NCBI GenBank assembly: GCA_001429555.1
Contig: LMSR01000015.1
Location: 1 to 64,000, forward strand
Source of the DNA: Nocardioides sp. Soil797
GTDB taxonomy: Bacteria; Actinomycetota; Actinomycetes; Propionibacteriales; Nocardioidaceae
Reading direction: 5' to 3'
Length of the DNA: 64,000 bases
Shown here: positions 42,019-51,380 of the stretch, piece by piece
Position numbering within the stretch: the stretch's first letter is position 1
Layout: every line of letters starts with the position of its first letter
Translations under genes and position numbers: made by a program
Notes under the pieces: generated by a model
What the model was told of the DNA's origin: nothing
Database searches by the model: none
The model's input: the letters and a program-made list of their open reading frames with translations, nothing else

Positions 42019-42309
42019 ATGTCATCTGGCTCCGAGAGCGGACCGACGCGCGACGTCGTTCCCGCCAACAAGTTCATGCTCGTCGCGGCAGGAGTCCTCC
42101 TCCTGGTCCCGGTTGTCGCCCTCATGTGGGTCGGCAGCTACGCGAAGATAGAACCGCGGCTCTGGAACATCCCGTTCTTCTTCTGGTACCAGTTCCTCTG
42201 GGTCTTCCTGTGCTCCGCGATGACCTACTCCGCACACCGGTTGGTGCTGGCGGCGCGGGGCCTCGACGGCCAGGGCAAGCGCAAGGCCACGCACAGGGGT
42301 GACGCATGA
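42019..42309 (+). CDS. DUF3311 small membrane protein
   Basis: The 96-aa protein has two membrane helices (FMLVAAGVLLLVPVVALMWV and IPFFFWYQFLWVFLCSAMT) and a basic cytosolic tail (GQGKRKATHRG). It matches DUF3311 proteins, which usually precede a sodium:solute symporter. It overlaps the next gene by ATGA, so this is a classic two-component transporter. ATG 42019 is chosen because it starts the conserved part, and GGAG lies upstream; the in-frame ATG at 41911 is less likely. Confidence 0.82.
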   Translation: MSSGSESGPTRDVVPANKFMLVAAGVLLLVPVVALMWVGSYAKIEPRLWNIPFFFWYQFLWVFLCSAMTYSAHRLVLAARGLDGQGKRKATHRGDA

Positions 42310-44000
42310 GTGCCCTCCTGCACGAGCCGGTGACCGTGATGGCGACCGACACCAGCGTCAACGGCACTGCGCTGGCGGTGCTGATCATCCTGTTCCTCGT
42401 GGTGACCGTGCTCGGCTTCAGCGCCGCCAGGTTCATGCGCGGCGACAACCTGGACTCCCTCGACGAGTGGGGCCTGGGCGGCCGCCGTTTCGGCACCTGG
42501 GTGACCTGGTTCCTGCTGGGCGGCGACCTCTACACGGCCTACACGTTCGTGGCGGTGCCGGCGGCGATGTTCGCCACCGGGTCGGTGGCCGGCTTCTTCG
42601 CGGTGCCCTACACGATCGTGCTCTACCCGATCATCTTCGTCTTCATGGCCCGGCTGTGGTCGGTCAGCCACCGACACGGCTACGTCACCTCGGCCGACTT
42701 CGTGCGCGGTCGCTACGGTTCCCGCGAGTTGTCGTTGGCGATTGCGGTGACCGGCTTCCTGGCCACGATGCCCTACATTGCGCTGCAGCTCGTCGGCATC
42801 CAGGCGGTGCTCGAGGTCTCCGGAGTCGGTGGTGGTGACAACTGGTTCGCGGCCGACCTGCCCCTGCTGATCGCGTTCGTGGTGCTGGCCGCCTACACCT
42901 ACACCTCCGGGCTGCGGGCGCCCGCGGTGATCGCGTTCGTCAAGGATGCGTTGATCTACCTGGTCATCATCGTGGCGATCATCTACCTGCCCACGAAGTT
43001 CGGCGGCTGGGACCACATCTTCGGTGCCGCCCAGGACAAGATGGCGACCACCAACGAGGCCACCGGCAAGCCGCAGGGCTCGTTCGTGCCCGGTGACGGC
43101 CAGATGTGGGCCTACGCGACCCTCGGCCTCGGCTCGGCGTTGGCGCTGTTCATGTATCCGCACTCGATCACCGCGTCGCTCTCCTCGAGCAGTCGCAACA
43201 CGATCCGCCGCAACGCGTCCATCCTGCCGGCGTACTCCTTCGTGCTGGGCCTGCTGGCGCTGCTCGGCTGGGTGGCCATCGCAGCGGGCACCCAGCCGAT
43301 CGGCCTCGACGGCGAGGCCAACCCACAGCTGGTGATCCCGCAGCTGTTCGAGGACGCGTTCCCGGCGTGGTTCGCCGGTGTCGCGTTCGCCGCGATCGCG
43401 ATCGGTGCGCTCGTGCCGGCGGCGATCATGTCGATCGCCGCGGCCAACACGTTCACCCGCAACATCTACAAGGAGTGGATCAACCCACGGGCCACCCCGA
43501 AGCAGGAGGCGAAGGTCTCCAAGCTGATGTCGCTGGTGGTCAAGGCGTTCGCCCTGGTCTTCGTGTTCACCCTCGACAAGCAGAATGCGATCAACTTCCA
43601 GCTGCTCGGCGGCATCTGGATCCTGCAGACCTTCCCGGCCGTCGTGTTCAGCCTCTACACCCGCTGGTTCCACAAGTGGGCGCTGCTGGTGGGCTGGGCA
43701 GTCGGCATGGTCTACGGCACCGTGCAGGCCTACCAGGTGATCAACCCAGCCACCGGCAAGCACTTCGGTGGCTCGCTCGACATGATCCCGATGATCGGCG
43801 AGATGGGCTACATCGCGCTGACCGCGTTCGTGCTCAACATCCTGGTCACTGCCGCCCTCACCCTGGCTCTGCGGGCTGCGAAGGTCGACAACGGCACGGA
43901 CGAGACGACCGCCTACGACTACCAGGCCGATGCCGACGACCCCCGGGTGGCGAAGGACCTCCAGGAAGGTACGACGGCACTCGGCGCGGAGGGAGTCTGA
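42306..44000 (+). CDS. Sodium:solute symporter (SSS family; monocarboxylate-type)
   Basis: The 564-aa integral membrane protein has about 13 helices. LGGDLYTAYTFVAVPAAMFATG is typical of the SSS core, ARLWSVSHRHGYVTSADFVRGRYG matches the conserved loop, and AAIAIGALVPAAIMSIAAAN and NTFTRNIYKEWI match the C-terminal helices. With the small DUF3311 subunit it should import a monocarboxylate such as acetate, pyruvate or propionate with Na. Its position divergent from pta-ackA fits acetate use, but the substrate is inferred. Confidence 0.93.
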   Translation: MSALLHEPVTVMATDTSVNGTALAVLIILFLVVTVLGFSAARFMRGDNLDSLDEWGLGGRRFGTWVTWFLLGGDLYTAYTFVAVPAAMFATGSVAGFFAVPYTIVLYPIIFVFMARLWSVSHRHGYVTSADFVRGRYGSRELSLAIAVTGFLATMPYIALQLVGIQAVLEVSGVGGGDNWFAADLPLLIAFVVLAAYTYTSGLRAPAVIAFVKDALIYLVIIVAIIYLPTKFGGWDHIFGAAQDKMATTNEATGKPQGSFVPGDGQMWAYATLGLGSALALFMYPHSITASLSSSSRNTIRRNASILPAYSFVLGLLALLGWVAIAAGTQPIGLDGEANPQLVIPQLFEDAFPAWFAGVAFAAIAIGALVPAAIMSIAAANTFTRNIYKEWINPRATPKQEAKVSKLMSLVVKAFALVFVFTLDKQNAINFQLLGGIWILQTFPAVVFSLYTRWFHKWALLVGWAVGMVYGTVQAYQVINPATGKHFGGSLDMIPMIGEMGYIALTAFVLNILVTAALTLALRAAKVDNGTDETTAYDYQADADDPRVAKDLQEGTTALGAEGV

Positions 44001-44116
44001 CCCGGGTCGTCCGAGAGGCAACCGGATCCCCGCCCCAGGGAGGATGCTCCCGGGGGCGGGGATCCCTAGCGTCTGGGGTGTCCGCTGCCGGGTGACCTGG
44101 CGGCAGAAAGGCTCTC

Positions 44117-44491
44117 ATGGCGCTCAACGTCAAGCACGCCCTCTTCGTCGTCCTCGGGCTGGTGGCCCTCGTGACCACCTGGCCGCACGCGTTCGACTGG
44201 ATGCGGGACGGCGGCAACATCCTGAATCCGCTGGACTTCTTCGGGGACGCGATCGACGCCGGCGGCACGGCCGCCTTCCTGAGCATCGACATGCTGATCG
44301 CGTGGGCCGTCTTCATGGTCTGGGTCGTCGCCGACACCAGCCGCATCGACATGGGCGCCCGGTGGGGTTGGCTGTTCGTGCTGCTGTCCTACATCGGCGT
44401 CTCGCTGGCCTTCCCGGTCTATCTCGTGGCGCGCGAGCGCTACCTGCTCCGCACGGCCACACACGAAGGGTCCTCTCCCGAACGGGGGTGA
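44117..44491 (+). CDS. DUF2834 membrane protein
   Basis: The 124-aa protein has three membrane segments (HALFVVLGLVALVTTWPHAF, AAFLSIDMLIAWAVFMVWVVAD and WGWLFVLLSYIGVSLAFPVYL) and the conserved MRDGG and DFFGDAI loops of the DUF2834 family. Its role is unknown. It begins 116 bp after the symporter; a ribosome site (GGCAGAAAGG) precedes ATG 44117. Confidence 0.82.
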   Translation: MALNVKHALFVVLGLVALVTTWPHAFDWMRDGGNILNPLDFFGDAIDAGGTAAFLSIDMLIAWAVFMVWVVADTSRIDMGARWGWLFVLLSYIGVSLAFPVYLVARERYLLRTATHEGSSPERG

Positions 44492-44565
44492 GGGTGCTGC
44501 CCGGAGGAGGACGTGCAGAAGTGCGGACCGGAGGCACGATCGTCTCCAACGCACCGGAGGTTCCC

Positions 44566-44865
44566 ATGACCAGCACGATCACCAACACCGCTTCGCCGAC
44601 GTACGTCGACCCGCCCCGCGCGGCCTCGCTGCCGGCGCGCTGGATGGTCTGCACGGCTGGATTCCTGAGTGCCCCGGACGGTGCTGCGGCGGGACGCCAG
44701 CCGCTCGGCACGCGGCACGCGCGGGCGATGGGATCGCTGACCACACGCTGTGGCCGACACGCGGCGAACTGGGTGAACTTCTACACCCGTGCCTTCGAGG
44801 TGAGTCACCCGGAGGCCTGCCCGCAGTGCCGTGACCTGATGGCCGCCGACCGGTTCGGCCGCTGA
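44566..44865 (+). CDS. Small hypothetical Cys-rich protein
   Basis: The 99-aa protein begins MTSTITNTASPTYVDPPRAA. Its second half has several cysteines: WMVCTAGF, TTRCGRHAANWVNF and CPQCRDLM. The last CPQC could bind a metal. GGAGG is nine bases before ATG 44566. There is no signal peptide. Function unknown. Confidence 0.6.
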   Translation: MTSTITNTASPTYVDPPRAASLPARWMVCTAGFLSAPDGAAAGRQPLGTRHARAMGSLTTRCGRHAANWVNFYTRAFEVSHPEACPQCRDLMAADRFGR

Positions 44866-44879
44866 CCCTCGGTCGGCCG

Positions 44880-45479
44880 ATGGCACCCCCACAGGTTCCT
44901 GTGTCGACCCGTCCTCCGGTGCGCTCCCGGACGACGGAGGCGGGTCGACCAGGTGCCAGCCGGATCCGGCTGGTGCTCATGTCCTCGGTGGTGGCTGTCG
45001 TGGTCGGGCTGCTGGCCCTGGCCTGCATCCGTGCGGTCTCCGCGCCCGACGAACCGGACGGGGTGATCCACTACGACCACCAGCTCGCCCGCCACGTGAC
45101 CGGGTCCGTCGCCTACTCCGAGACCCCGCCCGCCGGTGGGGACCATGCCTCGCAGTGGCTCGAATGCGGTGCCTACGACCGACCGGTTCCCGATGAGCTC
45201 GCGGTCCACTCGCTCGAGCACGGAACGCTCTGGATCACCTACGATCCCGGGCTGCCGGACGACCAGGTGGAGGCGCTCGAGCAGGCCCTGCCCGACGAGG
45301 GCATCCTTTCACCGTACGACGGCCTGCCCGCGCCGATCGTGCTCACCGTCTGGAACCGGCAGTTGCACCTCGACGATGCCGAGGACCCGCGACTGGCGGA
45401 GTTCCTCGAGGCCCTGGCCGACAAGGGCACGGCCCCGGAGCCGTTCAACACCTGCCGGGGCGGTGTCAGGGACCGGTGA
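44880..45479 (+). CDS. DUF3105 membrane-anchored protein
   Basis: The 199-aa protein has an N-terminal membrane anchor (LVLMSSVVAVVVGLLALACI) and a conserved C-terminal domain of DUF3105: HYDHQLARHVTGSVAYSETPPAGGDHASQWLECGAY, HSLEHGTLWITYDPGL, and a final FNTCRGG. The His-rich strands (H-x-x-H-G, H near PPAGG-H) could bind metal. The DUF3105 role is not known. It is probably outside the cell. It lies 14 bp after the previous gene and may share its transcript. Confidence 0.82.
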   Translation: MAPPQVPVSTRPPVRSRTTEAGRPGASRIRLVLMSSVVAVVVGLLALACIRAVSAPDEPDGVIHYDHQLARHVTGSVAYSETPPAGGDHASQWLECGAYDRPVPDELAVHSLEHGTLWITYDPGLPDDQVEALEQALPDEGILSPYDGLPAPIVLTVWNRQLHLDDAEDPRLAEFLEALADKGTAPEPFNTCRGGVRDR

Positions 45480-45505
45480 ACCCACCGCCTCCACTGTGCT
45501 CATCG

Positions 45506-45523
45506 GGGGAGATGTATCTCTCC
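45506..45523 (+). promoter_or_regulatory. GGGGAG-ATG-TATCTCTCC operator-like motif (P450 operon)
   Basis: The motif lies about 100 bp before the alcohol dehydrogenase start. On the opposite strand at 53770-53786, upstream of the SCP2-like/reductase genes, a 17-mer matches it with one indel and one substitution. A shared binding site for one of the LuxR regulators is likely but unproved. Confidence 0.45.
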
Positions 45524-45622
45524 CAGGGCTGATGCGACCCGGGTCACGACGACCAAGACTGGCCATGTCAGCCCGGCACGCGCCGGCGCATCCCACGCCC
45601 CACCTTCCGAAGGGACAGCACC

Positions 45623-46726
45623 ATGCAGATCACGGCAGCAGTCGTCAATGAGCAGGGCGGGGACTTCGAACTCAAGACGGTCGATCTCGGTGACCCGCAG
45701 AGTGGCGAAGTCCTCGTCGAGATCCAGGCCGTCGGCCTGTGCCACACCGACATCGGGGTCCAGCACGGGCACCTCCCCTTCCCGTTCCCGGCGGTGCTGG
45801 GACATGAGGGCGCCGGCGTGGTCAGCGCTGTCGGCGACGGCGTCACCAAGGTGGCCCCCGGCGACAAGGTCGCGCTGACCTTCAACAGTTGCGGCCAGTG
45901 CACCTCGTGCAAGGACGACGCCCCCGCCTACTGCCACGAGTTCATGGGCCTCAACTTCGCCGGCGTACGCCTTGACGGCTCGGCGTCGCTGACCTCCGAC
46001 GGTGCCGCGATGGGCAGCAACTTCTTCGGTCAGTCCTCCTTCGGCACCCGCGCGATCGCCAACGAACGCAACGTGGTCAGGCTGCCGGATGACGCCGACC
46101 CCGTCCTGGCGGCTCCGCTCGGATGCGGCGTGCAGACCGGTGCCGGTGCCGTGCTCAACACGTTCCAGTGTCCCGCCGGCTCGTCGCTGCTGGTGCTGGG
46201 CGGCGGATCCGTCGGCCTCTCGGCCGCGATGGCCGGAGCAGCAAACTCCCTCGGCGTGATCATCGTCGTGGAGCCGATGGCCTCGCGCCGCGACCTCGCC
46301 CTCGAGGTCGGTGCCACCCACGCGCTCGATCCGGCCGACGGCTCGATCGCCGAGCAGGTGCGTGCCCTCAGCCCGGCCGGCGTCGACTACGTGATCGACA
46401 CGACCGGTGTGCCCGCGGTGATCCAGGACGCCTTCGGTGCCCTCGCGCACCGTGGCCAGGTCGGCCTGATCGGCATGCCGGTCGACCCGGAGACGGTGCT
46501 GCCCCTGCCGGTGATCCCGGCGCAGGTCCTCGGTGCCTCCGTGCGCGGCATCGTCGAGGGCGACAGCGACCCCGACACCTTCATCCCGCAGCTCATCGAG
46601 CTGCACCGTGCGGGCCGGTTCCCCTACGACAAGTTGATCGCCACCCGCAGCTTCTCCGACATCAACGACGCCGTGGCAGCCCAGGCGAAGGGCGAGGCGG
46701 TCAAGATCGTCCTCGTTCACGCCTGA
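45623..46726 (+). CDS. Zn-dependent alcohol dehydrogenase (MDR superfamily)
   Basis: The 367-aa protein has catalytic-zinc Cys40 (VGLCHTDIGV), His61-Glu62 (LGHEGAG) and Cys168 (PLGCGVQTGAG), plus structural-zinc Cys90, 93, 96 and 104 (NSCGQCTSCK and AYCHE). The dinucleotide site is LVLGGGSVGLSA (residues 190-201). It resembles aryl/terpene alcohol dehydrogenases. As the first gene of the P450 cluster it should oxidise the primary alcohol produced by the P450 to an aldehyde. The start is AAGGGACAGCACC-ATG. Confidence 0.93.
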   Translation: MQITAAVVNEQGGDFELKTVDLGDPQSGEVLVEIQAVGLCHTDIGVQHGHLPFPFPAVLGHEGAGVVSAVGDGVTKVAPGDKVALTFNSCGQCTSCKDDAPAYCHEFMGLNFAGVRLDGSASLTSDGAAMGSNFFGQSSFGTRAIANERNVVRLPDDADPVLAAPLGCGVQTGAGAVLNTFQCPAGSSLLVLGGGSVGLSAAMAGAANSLGVIIVVEPMASRRDLALEVGATHALDPADGSIAEQVRALSPAGVDYVIDTTGVPAVIQDAFGALAHRGQVGLIGMPVDPETVLPLPVIPAQVLGASVRGIVEGDSDPDTFIPQLIELHRAGRFPYDKLIATRSFSDINDAVAAQAKGEAVKIVLVHA

Positions 46727-46758
46727 GCAGCCCGACGCGAACTCACGAGGTGAATGAC

Positions 46759-48219
46759 ATGACCACGACCATTGACTACGACAAGCTCTACCTCGGCGGC
46801 GACTGGACCGCCCCACGCGGCGGCGAGACCCTGCCCGTGCACTCCGCCACCACGGAGGAGCGGATCGGTTCGGTGCCGTTGGGCACCGAGTCCGACATCG
46901 ACGCTGCGGTCGAGGCGGCCCGGGCCGCCTTCGACGACCCGGAAGGCTGGCCGCGCTGGTCGGCCGAGCGCCGGGCCGAGGCGTTGGGCCGGTTCGCCGA
47001 CGAGCTCGAGAAACGGGGCCCTGAGACCGCACAGCGCGTCGCGATGCAGAACGGCATGCCGATCGCGGTCGCCGAGAATTTCGAGGCCATGTTCCCGGCC
47101 CTGCTGCTGCGCTACTACAGCGGCCTGATGGTCGAGCAGCAGGAGGAGCGTCGCCCCGGCATGCTCGGTGGTACGGCGGTGGTGAGCCGGGAACCGATCG
47201 GCGTCGTCGGCGCGATCGTGCCGTGGAACGTGCCCCAGGGGATCACCTTCCTCAAGCTTGCTCCTGCATTGGCCTCCGGTTGCACCGTGGTGCTCAAGCC
47301 GGCCCCCGAGACCGTCCTCGATGCCTTCCTGGTCGGTGAGGCGGCGGTGGCCGCGGGGCTGCCTGCCGGCGTACTGAACATCGTTCCTGCCGGACGTGAG
47401 GTCGGCGCCCACCTGGTGGAGCACCCCGGAGTCGACAAGGTGTCCTTCACCGGGTCCACCGCCGCGGGGCGCGCCATCGCCGAGACCTGTGGTCGCCTGC
47501 TCCGCCCCGTGACCCTCGAGCTCGGGGGCAAGTCGGCCGCGATCGTCCTCGATGACGCAGACCTGCAGTCCAACATCGAGAGCTTCTTCGCGTCGACCTT
47601 GCTCAACAACGGGCAGATCTGTTGGCTGGGGACGCGCGTGCTGGCACCCCGCAGTCGCTACCAAGAGGTCGTCGACACGATCTCCGGACTGGCCGGTTCC
47701 CTGACGATCGGTGACCCCCTGGACCGCTCCGTGCAGGTCGGCCCGCTGGTCTCCTCGCGACAGCGTGAGCGGGTCGAGGGATACATCGCCAAGGGCAACT
47801 CCGACGGCGGCCGGCTGACCGTCGGGGGTGGGCGGCCCGACCGTGATCGCGGCTGGTTCGTCCAGCCCACCGTCTTCGCCGACGTCGACCCCAACCACAC
47901 CATCGCCCAGGAGGAGATCTTCGGGCCGGTGCTTGCGGTGATCGGCTACGACGACGAGGCCGAGGCAGTGCGCATCGCCAACGACACCGACTACGGGCTC
48001 GGCGGGTCGGTGTGGACCGCCGACGTCGAGCGTGGCGAGGCGTTCGCCCGCAACGTCCGCTCCGGCACCATCGGCGTCAATCACTACGTCAACGAGCCGA
48101 CGGCCCCGTTCGGTGGCATCAAGGCCAGCGGCATGGGCCGCGAGCTGGGCCCCGAGGGTCTGGTCGCCTTCCAGCAGCTCAAGACCATCTACCTTCCGCC
48201 GGCCGCTGCGGCCAACTGA
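46759..48219 (+). CDS. Aldehyde dehydrogenase
   Basis: The 486-aa ALDH has Asn157 (VPWNVPQG), Lys180 ([14 protein letters not shown]), the cofactor loop [13 protein letters not shown], catalytic Glu254 (TLELGGKSA) and catalytic Cys288 ([11 protein letters not shown]), and the conserved [10 protein letters not shown] near the end. It should oxidise the aldehyde from the preceding alcohol dehydrogenase to a carboxylic acid with NAD. The ATG 46759 start, 32 bp after the previous stop, has GAGGTGA upstream. The gene order ADH-ALDH-P450 is that of terpene P450 operons. Confidence 0.95.
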   Translation: MTTTIDYDKLYLGGDWTAPRGGETLPVHSATTEERIGSVPLGTESDIDAAVEAARAAFDDPEGWPRWSAERRAEALGRFADELEKRGPETAQRVAMQNGMPIAVAENFEAMFPALLLRYYSGLMVEQQEERRPGMLGGTAVVSREPIGVVGAIVPWNVPQGITFLKLAPALASGCTVVLKPAPETVLDAFLVGEAAVAAGLPAGVLNIVPAGREVGAHLVEHPGVDKVSFTGSTAAGRAIAETCGRLLRPVTLELGGKSAAIVLDDADLQSNIESFFASTLLNNGQICWLGTRVLAPRSRYQEVVDTISGLAGSLTIGDPLDRSVQVGPLVSSRQRERVEGYIAKGNSDGGRLTVGGGRPDRDRGWFVQPTVFADVDPNHTIAQEEIFGPVLAVIGYDDEAEAVRIANDTDYGLGGSVWTADVERGEAFARNVRSGTIGVNHYVNEPTAPFGGIKASGMGRELGPEGLVAFQQLKTIYLPPAAAAN

Positions 48220-48239
48220 AGTCTCAGGAGGACATTGCC

Positions 48240-49568
48240 ATGACCGTGACAGAACAGACCCAGACCCAGCTCGTCCCGGACGAGATCGCCCGCCAGATCG
48301 TGTTGCCGGAGGGCCACAGCGACCACGAGAAGTTGTTCGCGGCCTACAAGTGGTTGCGCGAGAACCTGCCCGTCGGCAAGGCCGTCGTGGAAGGCTTCGA
48401 CGACATCTGGCTGGTCACCAAGCACAGCGACATCATGGAGGTCGAGCGCAACTTCGACGTCTTCACCGCTGGTGGCCATGACGACAAGGGCTCCCACAAC
48501 CCCATCCTGAGCAACCAGGCGGGCGATGCGTTCACCAAGTCCCTCACCGGCGGCAGCCTGCGCATCATGGACGCGCTTCCATACCTCGACCCGCCGGAGC
48601 ACTCGGCAGTCAAGGACATCGCCGGGGGCTGGTTCCGTCCCGCGAACCTGAAGCAGTGGGAGGACCAGATTCGGACGCTGGCCAAGGAGTCGATCGACCA
48701 GTACCTCAAGCCCGGGATCAACGAGATCGACTTCATCGAGGACTTCGCGCTCTACTTCCCACTGCGGGTGATCATGTCTCTCTTCGGAGTGCCCGAGGAG
48801 GACGAGCCGCGAATGATGAAGCTGACCCAGGAGTTCTTCGGGGTGGCCGACCCCGACCTGCAGCGCGAGGACGTGCAGGCGCAGACGCCGGAGGCGATGG
48901 CACAGCAGTTCGCGGCGTCCTTCCAGGACTTCTGTGGCTACTTCGAGGGCCTGGTCCAGGACCGTCGGGCCAACCCGCGCGAAGACCTCTCGTCGCTGAT
49001 CGCCAATGCGAAGACGGAGGATGGCGAGTTCTACCCGAACTCGTTCGCCTACGGATGGTTCATGGCCATCTCGACGGCTGGTCACGACACCACCTCGGCC
49101 ACCATCACCGGCGCCATCGAGGCGCTGGCCCAGAACCCGGAGGAGTACGCGAAGGTCAAGGCCGACCTGAGCCTGATCCCGGACCTGGTCAACGAGTCGT
49201 TGCGCTGGGCTTCGCCGGTCAAGCACTTCATGCGCCGCGCCCTGGTCGACACCACGCTCGGTGGGGTCGAGATCAAGGCAGGGGATCGGGTGATGCCGCT
49301 CTACCAGTCCGGCAACCGCGACACCGACATCTTCGAGGCACCCGACACGTTCCGGGTGGAGCGCAAGCCCAACAAGCACATGGCCTTCGGCTACGGGCCG
49401 CACATGTGCATCGGTCAGCACCTGGCCAAGCAGGAGCTGCGGATCATGTTCGAGGAGCTCCTTCCGCGTCTCGGCACGATCGAGCTCAAGGAGGGACGCA
49501 AGGTGACGCAGACGAACTTCGTCGGTGGCATCAAGCACCTGCCCGTCAAGATCGAGCTGCTCAAGTGA
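48240..49568 (+). CDS. Cytochrome P450, CYP108-like
   Basis: The 442-aa protein has the I-helix AGHDTTS (residues 280-286), ExxR (NESLR, Glu319-Arg322), and the heme-binding loop [15 protein letters not shown] with ligand Cys390. The whole sequence reads close to P450terp (CYP108A1, alpha-terpineol monooxygenase): [44 protein letters not shown]. Expected reaction: hydroxylation of a terpenoid, alkyl-benzene or similar hydrophobic substrate using electrons from the ferredoxins encoded next. Start ATG 48240 has CAGGAGG upstream. Confidence 0.93.
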   Translation: MTVTEQTQTQLVPDEIARQIVLPEGHSDHEKLFAAYKWLRENLPVGKAVVEGFDDIWLVTKHSDIMEVERNFDVFTAGGHDDKGSHNPILSNQAGDAFTKSLTGGSLRIMDALPYLDPPEHSAVKDIAGGWFRPANLKQWEDQIRTLAKESIDQYLKPGINEIDFIEDFALYFPLRVIMSLFGVPEEDEPRMMKLTQEFFGVADPDLQREDVQAQTPEAMAQQFAASFQDFCGYFEGLVQDRRANPREDLSSLIANAKTEDGEFYPNSFAYGWFMAISTAGHDTTSATITGAIEALAQNPEEYAKVKADLSLIPDLVNESLRWASPVKHFMRRALVDTTLGGVEIKAGDRVMPLYQSGNRDTDIFEAPDTFRVERKPNKHMAFGYGPHMCIGQHLAKQELRIMFEELLPRLGTIELKEGRKVTQTNFVGGIKHLPVKIELLK

Positions 49569-49588
49569 GAGACGGGCGGGACTGAGCC

Positions 49589-49783
49589 ATGAAGGTGATT
49601 CACAGCCAAGGCACGTGTGGCGGAGTGGAGGCGTGCATCGAGCTCGCCCCTGACTACTTCCACATCGATGAAGACGGGATGACACAGGTCTCCCGCCCCG
49701 ACGTCGCCGACGAGGACGTCGAGCGTGTCGCCGAGGCCGTCAACGAATGCCCGACGGCCGCGCTACGGCTGCAGAAGGTCTGA
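49589..49783 (+). CDS. [3Fe-4S]-type ferredoxin
   Basis: The 64-aa ferredoxin has the actinobacterial P450-partner pattern: Cys10 of TCGGVEACIEL, Cys16, and Cys54 of NECPTAALRL, with the usual second ligand position not Cys. It transfers single electrons to the P450. It lies 21 bp after the P450 gene and is followed 14 bp later by a second, [2Fe-2S] ferredoxin. Two ferredoxins after one P450 is uncommon. The start is ATG 49589. Confidence 0.88.
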   Translation: MKVIHSQGTCGGVEACIELAPDYFHIDEDGMTQVSRPDVADEDVERVAEAVNECPTAALRLQKV

Positions 49784-49796
49784 GAGGAGAAACGTC

Positions 49797-50114
49797 ATGC
49801 CTGAAGTGACCTATGAGCTGGCCGACGGCTCCGTCGAGACCGTCGATGTGCCGGTGGGACAGAGCGTGATGGACGGTTCCGTGCGCAACAACCTGCCGGG
49901 CATCGTCGCCGAGTGCGGTGGCAGCTGCTCGTGTGCCACCTGCCACGTCTACCTCGACGAGGCCTGGGCCGACGCGTTCGACCCGGCCACCGACGAGGAG
50001 TCGGAGCTGTTGGAGTTCGCTGACGGTAGCGAGGCACGCTCTCGCCTGTCGTGCCAGCTCATCATGTCGGCGGAGAACTCAGGCGCCCGGGTGACCGTGC
50101 CCGAGAGTCTGTGA
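49797..50114 (+). CDS. [2Fe-2S] ferredoxin (putidaredoxin/terpredoxin type)
   Basis: The 105-aa protein has the adrenodoxin-type cluster pattern C-x5-C-x2-C (ECGGSCSCATCHVYL, residues about 39-53) and the distal Cys in RLSCQLIMS. The first beta strand MPEVTYELADGSVETVDVPVG and the conserved D-x-x-x-x-E-x-x-LLEF region (ESELLEFADG) fit the P450cam/P450terp partners. It should shuttle electrons from the FAD reductase at 54340 to the P450. It is the last gene before the terminator at 50152. Confidence 0.94.
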   Translation: MPEVTYELADGSVETVDVPVGQSVMDGSVRNNLPGIVAECGGSCSCATCHVYLDEAWADAFDPATDEESELLEFADGSEARSRLSCQLIMSAENSGARVTVPESL

Positions 50115-50151
50115 CGGGCGTTCCTCCCTCCCGCGCCCGTCAGCACAGAAG

Positions 50152-50183
50152 AAGGCCAGGCCCGCTCTCGCGGGCCTGGCCTT
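50152..50183 (+). terminator. Intrinsic terminator after the P450 operon
   Basis: AAGGCCAGGCCCGC pairs perfectly with GCGGGCCTGGCCTT over 14 bp around a TCTC loop. This 50152-50183 hairpin ends the alcohol dehydrogenase-to-ferredoxin unit. Confidence 0.85.
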
Positions 50184-50219
50184 CGTGTGTGTCGGGACCG
50201 ATGGGGCGCTGGGTGCCCG

Positions 50220-51176
50220 TCAGGCCGAGCGTGCCTCGGCCTGGAGCCAGCGGCACACCGCCTCCGCGCGGTTCGCCGCATTCAGCTTGCGGAGGATGTG
50301 CCGCACGTGTGACTTCACCGTTCCCTCGGAGATGACCAGCCGGCTGGCAATACGGGCGTTGGTGTCACCGGCCGCCATCAGCTTGAGCACGTCGATCTCG
50401 CGCCGGGTGAGTGCGTCGTCCGGGTCGTGCCCGGGCAGCTGGCTGAGCACGGTGGCCGGCAACGCTCCGCGGGCCGCGCCGGCAGCCTCGATCCTCATCT
50501 CCATGTCGGTGGTGCCCTCGAGGCAACCGTCGACGAGGCCGGCCAGCCCATGGGTCATCTCGTTGACCCGTGACTTCAGTGTGTCCAGGCGGGTGATCAG
50601 GACCGCGCGTTCGAGCACCTGGCCGAACTGTGCGGCGAAGAGGGCCAACAGCTCACGGTCGAAGCCGTCCATGGCGGGTTCCGTCGTCGGGCGATCGGCG
50701 TGCAGCAATCCGATCACCTCGCCGTCGGGCATGATCGGGGCCGCCACGTAGGAGGTGGACTGGGTGGCCACGGCGAGTTCACTCTGCACGCGGGGGTCGT
50801 TCTGCGCGTCCCCGACGAGCAGGGCCCGGCGTCGACGGACGATGTCGGCCTCGAAGAGGTTGCGGGCCAGGGCCGGCGGGTTCTCCTGGGCCATCTTCGT
50901 GATCGCTTCTCCCATGGCTGGGTCCGAGGAGTTGTGGAAGCGCTGGACGAGCCACGCGGAGTGTTCGACGCGAGAGATCATCGCCCGTTCGAAGCCCAGT
51001 CGGCAGATGGCCACCGGTGCCATGTCGATGAGGCGTCCTATGTCGGTCACCTCGCGGAGGTCGGCGATCACGTGCCACAGGAGGTTGAGGCGGCCGAGTC
51101 GGCCAGCATCGATCTCGCCCGGAGCGTCCGGCACCAAGGGGGTCGGTGCCGTTTCGAGAGTCATGCATGCGTTCAT
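50220..51176 (-). CDS. LuxR-type regulator with GAF-like sensor domain
   Basis: The 318-aa protein has an N-terminal GAF-like domain (about residues 30-200; IDMAPVAICRLGFERAMIS, ADIVRRRRALLVGDAQNDPR, YVAAPIMPDGEVIGLLHADR) and a C-terminal LuxR helix-turn-helix (LTRREIDVLKLMAAGDTNARI, RLVISEGTVKSHVRHILRKL). It could sense a small ligand and regulate the P450 genes. It is encoded next to the terminator, antisense, and divergently from the NB-ARC LuxR gene. ATG 51176 has AAGGA upstream. Confidence 0.9.
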   Translation of the reverse strand: MNACMTLETAPTPLVPDAPGEIDAGRLGRLNLLWHVIADLREVTDIGRLIDMAPVAICRLGFERAMISRVEHSAWLVQRFHNSSDPAMGEAITKMAQENPPALARNLFEADIVRRRRALLVGDAQNDPRVQSELAVATQSTSYVAAPIMPDGEVIGLLHADRPTTEPAMDGFDRELLALFAAQFGQVLERAVLITRLDTLKSRVNEMTHGLAGLVDGCLEGTTDMEMRIEAAGAARGALPATVLSQLPGHDPDDALTRREIDVLKLMAAGDTNARIASRLVISEGTVKSHVRHILRKLNAANRAEAVCRWLQAEARSA

Positions 51177-51264
51177 GGTGGAAGTTCCTTGCCTGTCTGG
51201 CTGTCCCGGTCGTCTGACAGTGACGGCCATCACCTTGCCTCCGATGAGTCGTTGGGCACATGCG

Positions 51265-51305
51265 TACCTGTCCCAGGGAAGTACCTGTTCCCACCGGCAC
51301 AGGTA
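51265..51305. promoter_or_regulatory. Three TACCTGT sites at 17-bp spacing
   Basis: TACCTGT occurs at 51265-51271 and 51282-51288, and inverted ACAGGTA at 51299-51305. The centres are exactly 17 bp apart. It lies between the divergent LuxR regulators and is a likely operator for one of them. Confidence 0.5.
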
Positions 51306-51380
51306 ATTTGGATGAATTGGTCTGATAGTTTGCGAAACGGGTTGGGAGGCCCGCGTCGGAGGGTGAGAGGTGGAGGAAAG

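Noticed and set aside
42225..44021. 598-aa minus-strand open frame opposite the sodium:solute symporter
   Set aside because: Low-complexity Arg/His/Gly composition without motifs. The plus strand encodes a complete SSS transporter.
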